From: Escherichia hormaechei_A
GTDB lineage: Bacteria > Pseudomonadota > Gammaproteobacteria > Enterobacterales > Enterobacteriaceae
Direction: 5' to 3'
Length of the DNA: 64,000 bases
Assembly: GCA_042434945.1 (NCBI GenBank)
Contig: CP170191.1
Coordinates: 4,340,001-4,404,000, forward strand
Part shown: piece by piece, positions 25,167 to 32,110 of the stretch
How positions within the stretch are numbered: the first letter of the stretch is position 1
Layout: every line of letters starts with the position of its first letter
Position numbers and translations under genes: made by a program
Notes under the pieces: generated by a model
The model's database searches: none
Told to the model about the DNA's origin: nothing
The model's input: the letters and a program-made list of their open reading frames with translations, nothing else

Positions 25167-25528
25167 TTGACTATCAATACCGTATCGTTGCTTTTCCAGA
25201 TACTCCTTCTGGCACTCAGAGGAGCAATGATGCAGCCCTCTGAAGAGTCGTCAGGGTGCAAACTGCTTTTACCATGTATTTTAAATGAGTCTCTACCACA
25301 CATCTCATTTGTCGAGTAGGGCGTGAGGCTGAGAGTATATTTCCCGGTGTGGGCTGAATTATGAGGGGACCCAATTGTGTATTTCCCTCGAGGTAGAGGC
25401 CCACTGTTTTTTACACATTCTTGAGATGGATCGTTTTTGTAACCACTTGCTCCTGCATAATTTGCATCGAACTGATAAACACCATCAAGATAAAATTTGT
25501 GCTCTTTTACATCATATTCCCAGGACAT
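25163..25528 (-). CDS. Tlde1-like type VI effector (DUF2778, L,D-transpeptidase fold)
   Basis: 121 residues. The catalytic pattern of the Tlde1/DUF2778 family is visible: FKIHGKSSLHPDDSSEGCI, i.e. His followed by Ser-x-GC with the nucleophile Cys. Upstream, GPLPRGKYTIG is the conserved strand of this fold. Tlde1 in Salmonella enters the target periplasm through the type VI system and cuts or swaps D-amino acids in peptidoglycan peptides. No signal peptide is present, as expected for a type VI cargo. SD AAGGAG precedes the ATG. It lies 9 bp after an hcp gene, so Hcp is the likely carrier. Confidence 0.85.
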   Translation of the reverse strand: MSWEYDVKEHKFYLDGVYQFDANYAGASGYKNDPSQECVKNSGPLPRGKYTIGSPHNSAHTGKYTLSLTPYSTNEMCGRDSFKIHGKSSLHPDDSSEGCIIAPLSARRSIWKSNDTVLIVK

Positions 25529-25537
25529 ACTTTCTCC

Positions 25538-26023
25538 TTAAGCGCGTTCCTTCCAGGTATCAGAATGAATGATGTTTCCATCTATGTAATGCCATGTTAT
25601 TTTTTCATATGTTAGATCTACATATTCACAATGTGTATAGCGTTCGTTTCGCGGTAGTTTAATGTCAAACATGAGTGGTTCAATTTGAACTACTCTTGCA
25701 TTTTCTAAAGTTGTCTTAAAGTAAGCCTCTTCAAGTCCGTTATAGTTGATTCTGTAAAATATGAACTCTGCTTTTTTAAGTGTTTGCCCAGTGCATAAGG
25801 CTTTGTATAGATAAGAGGTTGATGAATCAATCTCTTTCATGAATGCATAGGTACTACAAATGCGTTTTGCAGTGATTTTACCGGAGAATTTATCTATAGG
25901 TTGTTCTATAGAATGCATAAATTCAATCACTTCTATTGAACCTTCGCGATCTTTTATATCGACAGATCCATTAATCCTCCGGCCTGAATCATCCTCGAGC
26001 CATAAGTAAACAGGTATAGCCAT
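25538..26023 (-). CDS. hcp: Type VI secretion tube protein Hcp (effector-linked)
   Basis: 161 residues with Hcp signatures MAIPVYLWLEDDSG, GKITAKRICS, SYLYKALCTGQTL and YEKITWHYIDGNIIHSDTW. It heads a three-gene unit with the Tlde1-like toxin and its immunity candidate. SD AAGGAG lies 7 bases upstream. It differs in about half of its residues from the Hcp at 9870-10352 and is encoded by more A+T-rich DNA, so the two are not a recent duplication. Confidence 0.92.
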   Translation of the reverse strand: MAIPVYLWLEDDSGRRINGSVDIKDREGSIEVIEFMHSIEQPIDKFSGKITAKRICSTYAFMKEIDSSTSYLYKALCTGQTLKKAEFIFYRINYNGLEEAYFKTTLENARVVQIEPLMFDIKLPRNERYTHCEYVDLTYEKITWHYIDGNIIHSDTWKERA

Positions 26024-26286
26024 CTCAATCTCCTTTTATAGACTGAGGGAAACTACTCTTCATTATGGATTTAAATTGTGACTTTAATTTCAAAACAGGA
26101 ATGTTAAAGAATTTTGGTTGGTTTAATAGAAAGTTGTAGTTGCGAGATATGGATGGTATCAATTGACGTTTAAAAATTTATAAGGTTGATTTATGACTAT
26201 TCTTCCATCGCAAGAATAATAGTCACTAAAAAAAGCATCAAATATTGAAATGATGAATATCATTAAATAATGAACCTATGCCGGGA
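26024..26286. other. A+T-rich promoter region of the hcp-toxin unit
   Basis: 263 bp between RhuM and hcp. It contains a bulged dyad (GACTATTCTT and AAGAATAATAGTC, 26199-26233) next to an A7 run. On the minus strand this T7 follows a weak CATCA/TGATG stem and could end rhuM transcription. No clear -35/-10 pair was identified. Confidence 0.3.
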
Positions 26287-27315
26287 TTAGCGCTTAGCCT
26301 GCTTATCCCATTTTAATAAGCCGACAATATCTTTCTCACCTCCGGCCTCTTTCAGCAGGCGCTGCTTTTTTTCATATTCGATGTATTCTGAGCACGCCTT
26401 TTCATCAGCCGCTTTCTTGTTGATTTTTCCTGCGCCTTCTAAAACGTCCCGGTCGTTGAATTGCAGGAACTGATCGAGCTTGGTTTGCCAGTCTCGTAAA
26501 AATACCTGCTTGCGGCGTTTGGCCTGATCTTCGGCAAAATCGAGCCACATATTAACGACGCGATTAAGCTCGCTCACCTCATCCTGAGACAGATAATTTT
26601 TTGCGGTGGTGACATCGCTTTTACGGACTTCTTCGCCTTTATAGCTGGTCAACCCCATATGCGGTTGAGTGGCGTCCGCACGTTGGTGAATCAACTCAGC
26701 AGCGGTGTGCCCAGTGCAGGCAAAATGCAGTTTATTCTGGATGGTCTGAAAGAATTGCGTGGTTTCTTTGAGCGACGGCTGATAGTCAGCAGCTAATGCG
26801 AAAATCTCCCTCACGCGAAGATAGACCCGGCGTTCGCTGGCACGTATATCGCGAATGCGTTCCAGCATTTCATCGAAATAGTCAGGGACGGCGGAAGATC
26901 CCACAGGCGGATTTTTCAGGCGCTCGTCGTCCATAACGAAGCCTTTAACCAGGTATTCCTGGAGCGTTTGGGTGGCCCACTGGCGGAACTGCGTACCTCG
27001 CGTGGATCGGACGCGATAGCCGATGGCGAGAATGACGGGCAGGCTAAGGTATTGAACGTTATATACTTTACCATCGCTGGCAGTTGTTCGGTAAAACCGA
27101 ACAACTGAATTTTCGACCAGTTCACCCTCATCAAAAATATTCTTGATATGCCCGCTGATCGTAGCTTTGGCTTTGCCGTATAACTCACAGATCGTGGCCT
27201 GTGAGAGCCACAACGTATCGCTTTCGAAGCGGCATTCAATGCGAACTTTTCCATCCTTGCTGGCAAACATGACGAACTCACCGGCTGGAGAATTTATTAA
27301 TTCCTCATATGTCAT
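26287..27315 (-). CDS. rhuM: RhuM family protein
   Basis: 342 residues, full length for RhuM. The N-terminal half carries the family's DNA-binding-like region (LWLSQATICELYGKAKATISGHIKNIF) and the typical FYRTTASDGKVYNVQYLSLP, AIGYRVRSTRGTQFRQWA and LKGF-like stretches. The C-terminal half is helical and basic. RhuM is known from Salmonella pathogenicity island 3, next to selC, and from many genomic islands; its biochemical role is not established, though it resembles virulence-associated Fic/Doc-linked and phage proteins. SD GGAGG lies 5-6 bases before the ATG. Confidence 0.92.
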   Translation of the reverse strand: MTYEELINSPAGEFVMFASKDGKVRIECRFESDTLWLSQATICELYGKAKATISGHIKNIFDEGELVENSVVRFYRTTASDGKVYNVQYLSLPVILAIGYRVRSTRGTQFRQWATQTLQEYLVKGFVMDDERLKNPPVGSSAVPDYFDEMLERIRDIRASERRVYLRVREIFALAADYQPSLKETTQFFQTIQNKLHFACTGHTAAELIHQRADATQPHMGLTSYKGEEVRKSDVTTAKNYLSQDEVSELNRVVNMWLDFAEDQAKRRKQVFLRDWQTKLDQFLQFNDRDVLEGAGKINKKAADEKACSEYIEYEKKQRLLKEAGGEKDIVGLLKWDKQAKR

Positions 27316-27373
27316 GCTGCCTCCGCTTCATAAGGTTGATGCCTGTAAGCTCGTAGTATGCCAGAAACAGCCG

Positions 27374-27715
27374 CTAAGCCAGGTGGTTTGTATTTGATTT
27401 TGCGAGTCGCTTTCCAGCATGCGGAATTTGGATCGCTGCAAGCGCGTCCTCTATCTCAATAAGCTTTGCTTTCGTCCGTTTATAATCATCTTGCAAACGC
27501 TGCTCCTGCTCGTTATACGCCACCAGAACGATGCACCCTTTCATAACCTTTACCGTAACCTGCTGTCCGGTATCAAAACCCGCCGCGCGCAGCCATTTGC
27601 CGGAAAGGATGATTTTTGGTGTAGATTTGTCGTAAACATTCGGGCGGTATCCCACAATTAATGAACGCTCGGTTCCGGATTGGTCAGTGTCTGGGGTAGA
27701 ATGCGAATCAGCCAT
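27374..27715 (-). CDS. SymE-like toxin (SpoVT/AbrB-fold RNA-acting protein)
   Basis: 113 residues from the ATG at 27715, which has AAGGAG 6 bases upstream; a TTG 6 bases earlier is unlikely. The core matches SymE: LIVGYRPNVYDKSTPKIILS, GKWLRAAGFDTGQQVTVKVM and KGCIVLVAYNEQEQ. SymE is an SOS-induced toxin that affects RNA and nucleoid in E. coli and is held down by the antisense RNA SymR. No LexA box was seen upstream. The C-terminal 45 residues form a charged helix not found in the same form in K-12 SymE. It lies between rhuM and a divergent ribbon-helix-helix gene. Confidence 0.8.
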   Translation of the reverse strand: MADSHSTPDTDQSGTERSLIVGYRPNVYDKSTPKIILSGKWLRAAGFDTGQQVTVKVMKGCIVLVAYNEQEQRLQDDYKRTKAKLIEIEDALAAIQIPHAGKRLAKSNTNHLA

Positions 27716-27806
27716 AATCAACTCCTTGATAGTTGGTGAGGTTAGCTCTCGTCCGGTATTGCGAGTACCTGGCGAGGGCGTTTCAATTTGAGGTTTTCGT
27801 ATGTTA

Positions 27807-27852
27807 AGGTACGTACCTCATTAAAGATATCTTGCTCTTGTAGGTACGTACA
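27807..27852 (+). promoter_or_regulatory. Paired palindromic operators before the ribbon-helix-helix gene
   Basis: A perfect 12-bp palindrome AGGTACGTACCT (27807-27818) is followed 35 bp later by AGGTACGTACA (27842-27852), which runs into the ATG. TACGTAC is shared. Spacing and position suggest autoregulation by the small DNA-binding protein encoded here; the second site replaces a normal SD. Confidence 0.6.
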
Positions 27853-28043
27853 TGTCAACAGCTAAACGCGACCCTAATCAGTCAAAATCCGGAAAAGCAC
27901 CAACTTTTCAGATTCGTATTACGCCGGAGTTGAAGGCGCAGTTTGAGGCTGCGGCGAAGGCTGAAGGGATGAGTTTGGGTAATTGGCTCAAGACCTTAGG
28001 ACGAAAAGAATTAAAAAAAATCGGTATTGAGCCAAAAAATTAG
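27852..28043 (+). CDS. Small ribbon-helix-helix (Arc/HicB-type) DNA-binding protein
   Basis: 63 residues. A basic, disordered start (STAKRDPNQSKSGK) precedes a typical ribbon-helix-helix: strand TFQIRITPELKAQ, helix FEAAAKAEG, turn MSLGNWLKTLGRKEL. Such proteins are antitoxins or repressors. No toxin gene follows on the same strand; the 3' end is 1 bp from the convergent ASCH gene. It reads away from the SymE-like gene, and operators between them could control both. No SD is visible (the operator overlaps the start). Confidence 0.75.
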   Translation: MSTAKRDPNQSKSGKAPTFQIRITPELKAQFEAAAKAEGMSLGNWLKTLGRKELKKIGIEPKN

Positions 28044-28044
28044 A

Positions 28045-28413
28045 TTAATTTAGGTATCGATAGGACTGAGGAGCACTGATGCCCATAGAACTCAATTTTA
28101 TAGGTGCTTCATATACGCGAATGTCACCAATTTCAATAGCAAAAGCTTTCTTTCTGTTATCAAAATATGAATCAAAAAAACTTTTACTTATGCCCGCTTG
28201 GTGTCTAGTTTTGTTCCATAACTTTAATGGTTCATCTTCGATAATGTTTTTAATGTCAAATTCACCAATAATCATACCAACAGGCATAGTTGCGTATATT
28301 ACAACAGATTTAACATCGTCGTTTTTGAAAATACCTTTACGGAACTCAAACTTTTTTGTCCCATCAAGAATTTTTTCCACAAATTCTGGCTTAATTGACA
28401 ATAATACTTTCAT
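28045..28413 (-). CDS. ASCH-domain protein (third gene of HEPN operon)
   Basis: 122 residues, the size of a single ASCH domain. The family pattern is visible: LLSIKPEFVEKILDGTKKFE with the basic FEFRKGIF that follows, VVIYATMPVGMIIGEFDI, and a late FAIEIGDIRVYE. ASCH folds are PUA-like and bind RNA; some members are RNases or amidohydrolases of modified nucleosides. The start overlaps the upstream gene by 23 bp, with SD GGCGGAAC inside it, so the two are coupled. Low G+C like its two partners. Function in this operon is unknown. Confidence 0.8.
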   Translation of the reverse strand: MKVLLSIKPEFVEKILDGTKKFEFRKGIFKNDDVKSVVIYATMPVGMIIGEFDIKNIIEDEPLKLWNKTRHQAGISKSFFDSYFDNRKKAFAIEIGDIRVYEAPIKLSSMGISAPQSYRYLN

Positions 28414-29467
28414 CTGTTCCGCCTAACTCAACTATCATTTCGAATTGTCTATCTGTTAACTTCATCACACCCCAGTAGTCCTTAGGATTCAGGCCTACCT
28501 CTTCGATAAGTTTAGCACGATTTACTCGTTTTGGCAGAGCTAAATTATAAGTGAAAGTTATGATATAAGGGTATTTTTTAGTTTTAAAGAATGATTTCAA
28601 TTCTGATTCAGTAAATACGCTATATTTTAAACAATGACTGAGAAATTCTTTTTCATTTAAAAATGAGCTGATTGTTTTTACACTTTCGACAACACATAAA
28701 GAAGTGACAACCGAACGGTAATACGCAGGGCCCTGATTATCAGATGTGCGATAAATAATAATAATGTCATGAGGCTTCATTTTTGCTACATCACTCATTG
28801 CACAGATATATATTTTTCTAATACTATTGGCATAAGAAACATCTGCAATGACATCTGGTGCCTCATTTACGAGTTTTGAGTCTGGGAAAAGACGTGTATG
28901 AAAAGTGGGGTATATAGATAATAGATATTTGTTTTCATTATTTCTGTTATTTATATAAGGATAATCAGAAAGTAAATCTCCTGTTAGATGATCTGCACTC
29001 ATCTCCCGAAGTAAAACATTTTCTGTTCCATTTTCGGAATGTTTGAGCCCATACTTTACAAATCCGTACTTCAGGAATAATTTAATAAGGTAATCATGTT
29101 TATCGAAGATAGTGACATAAATATCATTTACTTTTTCTTTTAATGCATGGTCGAATATTTTCTTCAAAAAACGCTGGCCGCGTAAAGTACCTTTTGTATT
29201 AAATTTAAACGTTCCGATTTTTAAATGATGTCCTGCGGGGATATTAGGAGAAGTATCATCAATAACTCCATCTTCTAATTTCAGATACATGAAGCCATCT
29301 ATATTGTCATTCTCATCGAAGAGAACATATGCTTTATCTTTTTCAGGTGTTAAGCATTTTTTTTGGAACCATTCAACAAATCCTATTGCATAGTCTGATT
29401 TCAGACTATCGAAAAACGGATCTGAAAAATTAACTTTGGAAAAAGGTATTAATTTTAGATTCTCCAT
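28391..29467 (-). CDS. GNAT-like acetyltransferase with C-terminal PUA/ASCH-like part
   Basis: 358 residues. The N-terminal 150 look like a GNAT domain: strand AYVLFDENDNIDGFMYLKLE, acetyl-CoA loop region GTLRGQRFLKKIFDHALKE and the late LFLKYGFVKYG. The C-terminal 170 residues have a PUA/EVE-like strand pattern (KMKPHDIIIIYRTSDN, AYYRSVVTSLCVVESVKT, YPYIITFTYN), an assignment I make with less certainty. The start overlaps the HEPN gene's stop (TAATG) and the 3' end overlaps the ASCH gene. The combination suggests modification of an RNA or nucleotide-linked target. It is A+T-rich, unlike the core genes to its right. Confidence 0.75.
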   Translation of the reverse strand: MENLKLIPFSKVNFSDPFFDSLKSDYAIGFVEWFQKKCLTPEKDKAYVLFDENDNIDGFMYLKLEDGVIDDTSPNIPAGHHLKIGTFKFNTKGTLRGQRFLKKIFDHALKEKVNDIYVTIFDKHDYLIKLFLKYGFVKYGLKHSENGTENVLLREMSADHLTGDLLSDYPYINNRNNENKYLLSIYPTFHTRLFPDSKLVNEAPDVIADVSYANSIRKIYICAMSDVAKMKPHDIIIIYRTSDNQGPAYYRSVVTSLCVVESVKTISSFLNEKEFLSHCLKYSVFTESELKSFFKTKKYPYIITFTYNLALPKRVNRAKLIEEVGLNPKDYWGVMKLTDRQFEMIVELGGTDESIIVN

Positions 29468-30252
29468 TACATAACTCCTTTTTTATACCCACATGCGAGA
29501 CAAACAGCTTTAGCTTTTGATATTACTGCTAATGTGGAAGAGGTACTATGACAGGAACTACATTGTATCCACATTTTAGGTTTACTATCGAGTTTATAAA
29601 TCTCTTTCAAGATTTCGTCAAGTGGAAAGAAAGTTTTATAAATATCAATGATATTATTAGAGTAGCCTTGTGCAGAGGCTAGAATCCCTTCAATTTCGAG
29701 CCCATCGTGACTGAATAAACCCTCCGAAAGTTTGAGCAGGCTAACTTTATTGATTTCTTCTTGTAGAGTTAAAAATGCGGAAAGGAAGTCTTTTATTACA
29801 GCTTTGCTATTACTTTTGCCCAGATGTATTACTTTGTTACGTTCTTTACGTAAGGCGACATAAGTATCATTGAATCTTTGAGGGAATGTAACTCCTGAAA
29901 TACTTGAGGCTACATTATTTAAATCTGCGGCATCAATTGTTAAACAGTCGAAGAAGGAGTGTTTTTTATATGAATCTTTGATGTCTTTTAATAACAAAAA
30001 AACACTTTTCTCAGCAATTATGGATTTTAAATAAATTTCGGCGGAATTAAATAATATGACTAATCCAGTTTGTAAAAATATTTCCTTATCAAATAATAAT
30101 CTTTGTATTCGCTGTTCATCAGTTTCATCTATTGCTGGTGTTTTAGTTATTTCCCAATCTTGTGAAAAATGTAAATAAAAAGTTTTAAGGAGAAAGGATA
30201 AATTTCGTTGGGCTGAAAGTAACATTTCATTATGATCTGGGAGTTCATTCAT
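29467..30252 (-). CDS. HEPN-like protein with C-terminal zinc ribbon
   Basis: 261 residues, mostly helical. Residues around 140 carry a HEPN-type Rx4H motif (RKERNKVIHLG), the signature of metal-independent RNases in toxin and defence systems, preceded by a helix with LVILFNSAEIYLKSIIAE. The C-terminus has two CxxC pairs (CSSCHS and CLACGYKKG), a zinc ribbon suited to RNA or protein binding. It is the first gene of the operon; SD AAGGA precedes the ATG. It lies 79 bp from the 3' end of selC on the same strand, with no evident terminator between. RNase activity is inferred from the motif only. Confidence 0.78.
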   Translation of the reverse strand: MNELPDHNEMLLSAQRNLSFLLKTFYLHFSQDWEITKTPAIDETDEQRIQRLLFDKEIFLQTGLVILFNSAEIYLKSIIAEKSVFLLLKDIKDSYKKHSFFDCLTIDAADLNNVASSISGVTFPQRFNDTYVALRKERNKVIHLGKSNSKAVIKDFLSAFLTLQEEINKVSLLKLSEGLFSHDGLEIEGILASAQGYSNNIIDIYKTFFPLDEILKEIYKLDSKPKMWIQCSSCHSTSSTLAVISKAKAVCLACGYKKGVM

Positions 30253-30331
30253 AAACCATTCCTTTGGGATAAGATAAAGCAGAATTGATTAAGGCAATTA
30301 GCTATATCTATTAATACTTATGAATAAATTT

Positions 30332-30426
30332 TGGCGGAAGATCACAGGAGTCGAACCTGCCCGGGACCGCTGGCGGCCCCAACTGGATTTGAAGTCCAGC
30401 CGCCTCACCGGAGACGACGATCTTCC
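30332..30426 (-). tRNA. selC: tRNA-Sec (UCA anticodon)
   Basis: 95 nt, matching E. coli tRNA-Sec as recalled, with the long variable arm and the anticodon TCA within GGACTTCAAATCC on the gene strand. It begins GGAAGATCGTCGTC and ends GATCTTCCGCCA, CCA encoded. It inserts selenocysteine at UGA with SelB. Its 3' end is a classic attachment site for enterobacterial islands (LEE, SPI-3); accessory genes start right after it here. The promoter lies to the right, in the 290 bp before yicJ. Confidence 0.97.
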
Positions 30427-30718
30427 GCGCCTCGATTGCTACATGGAGGCGGGGCGCATTATAGCTACTTCCTTGAGTTTCTACATCCCCCAGATCAGTT
30501 TTTTCCGCCTAATACACGCAGCGTATTATCACGAAAGCATTATAGTTCATATAAAACCCATATTTTACAATGATATATGAGCGGAATTAACGCTACCACG
30601 ATCACATAAAACAAGAATCATAAATTAATAACCAGATATCGGAATATTCGCTCTCACAGGGATGGTTTACAAAATGCGTTATCGGTCTCAGCACCCCTAT
30701 AGCATCAAGGAAAAGCAG

Positions 30719-32101
30719 ATGAAGAGTGAAGTGTTGTCCGTTAAAGAGAAAATTGGTTATGGCATGGGAGACGCCGCCAGCCACATTATTTTCGATAACG
30801 TAATGTTATATATGATGTTCTTTTATACCGATATTTTTGGCATTCCTGCCGGTTTTGTCGGAACCATGTTTTTGGTCGCTCGTGCACTGGATGCGATTTC
30901 CGATCCTTGCATGGGGTTGTTGGCCGATCGAACGCGCTCTCGCTGGGGTAAATTTCGTCCGTGGGTACTGTTTGGCGCACTGCCATTCGGGATCGTCTGT
31001 GTACTGGCCTATAGCACTCCAGATCTCAGTATGAACGGCAAAATGATCTATGCAGCAATTACTTACACCCTACTTACCTTACTTTATACCGTCGTCAATA
31101 TCCCTTACTGCGCATTGGGTGGTGTAATCACCAATGACCCGACTCAGCGTATCTCGCTGCAATCCTGGCGTTTTGTGCTGGCGACCGCGGGAGGCATGCT
31201 TTCTACTGTTCTGATGATGCCACTGGTTAATTTAATTGGCGGTGATAATAAACCACTCGGTTTCCAGGGCGGTATCGCGGTCCTTTCCGTGGTGGCATTC
31301 ATGATGCTGGCATTTTGTTTCTTCACCACTAAAGAACGCGTTGAAGCACCACCTACAACAACGTCTATGCGGGAAGATTTACGTGATATCTGGCAAAACG
31401 ACCAGTGGCGGATTGTCGGTTTACTAACCATTTTCAATATCCTGGCGGTGTGCGTACGCGGTGGGGCGATGATGTATTACGTCACATGGATTTTGGGCAC
31501 GCCGGAAGTGTTTGTCGCTTTTCTCACCACTTATTGCGTGGGTAACCTGATTGGTTCCGCACTGGCAAAACCTCTGACCGACTGGAAATGTAAAGTCACT
31601 ATCTTCTGGTGGACGAACGCCCTGCTGGCAGTGATTAGCCTCGCGATGTTCTTTGTTCCCATGCAGGCCAGCATCACTATGTTTGTCTTCATCTTCGTGA
31701 TTGGTGTGTTGCATCAACTGGTGACACCTATCCAGTGGGTAATGATGTCCGATACCGTCGACTACGGCGAGTGGTGCAATGGTAAACGCCTGACCGGGAT
31801 CAGTTTTGCTGGCACGCTGTTTGTGCTCAAACTGGGGTTGGCCTTCGGCGGCGCTCTTATCGGCTGGATGCTGGCTTATGGCGGATATGATGCGGCAGAA
31901 AAAGCGCAGAACAGCGCCACGATTAGCATCATTATTGCGCTATTCACGATTGTTCCGGCGATCTGTTATTTGCTGAGCGCGATTATCGCTAAACGCTACT
32001 ACTCACTCACGACGCACAATCTGAAAACCGTTATGGAACAGCTGGCTCAGGGTAAACGCCGTTGCCAGCAACAATTCACCTCTCAAGAAGTGCAGAACTA
32101 A
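30719..32101 (+). CDS. yicJ: Sugar (xyloside) GPH-type transporter YicJ
   Basis: 460 residues from the ATG at 30719 (MKSEVLSVKEK), preceded by AAGGAAA; an upstream in-frame start is not conserved. Twelve hydrophobic segments in the glycoside-pentoside-hexuronide:cation symporter layout, with the family motif GMGDAASHIIFDN near residue 15 and RTRSRWGKFRPWVLFGALP between helices 2 and 3. It lies 9 bp upstream of the alpha-xylosidase gene and probably brings in alpha-xylosides for it. Sequence is essentially that of E. coli K-12 YicJ as I recall it. Confidence 0.95.
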   Translation: MKSEVLSVKEKIGYGMGDAASHIIFDNVMLYMMFFYTDIFGIPAGFVGTMFLVARALDAISDPCMGLLADRTRSRWGKFRPWVLFGALPFGIVCVLAYSTPDLSMNGKMIYAAITYTLLTLLYTVVNIPYCALGGVITNDPTQRISLQSWRFVLATAGGMLSTVLMMPLVNLIGGDNKPLGFQGGIAVLSVVAFMMLAFCFFTTKERVEAPPTTTSMREDLRDIWQNDQWRIVGLLTIFNILAVCVRGGAMMYYVTWILGTPEVFVAFLTTYCVGNLIGSALAKPLTDWKCKVTIFWWTNALLAVISLAMFFVPMQASITMFVFIFVIGVLHQLVTPIQWVMMSDTVDYGEWCNGKRLTGISFAGTLFVLKLGLAFGGALIGWMLAYGGYDAAEKAQNSATISIIIALFTIVPAICYLLSAIIAKRYYSLTTHNLKTVMEQLAQGKRRCQQQFTSQEVQN

Positions 32102-32110
32102 GGAACGGCA

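Noticed and set aside
27716..27851. LexA box upstream of the SymE-like gene
   Set aside because: K-12 symE is SOS-controlled, so I looked for CTGT-N8-ACAG and found none between the SymE-like gene and the divergent gene.
30320..30580. Plus-strand frames across selC
   Set aside because: They read through the complement of the tRNA gene and have no coding features.
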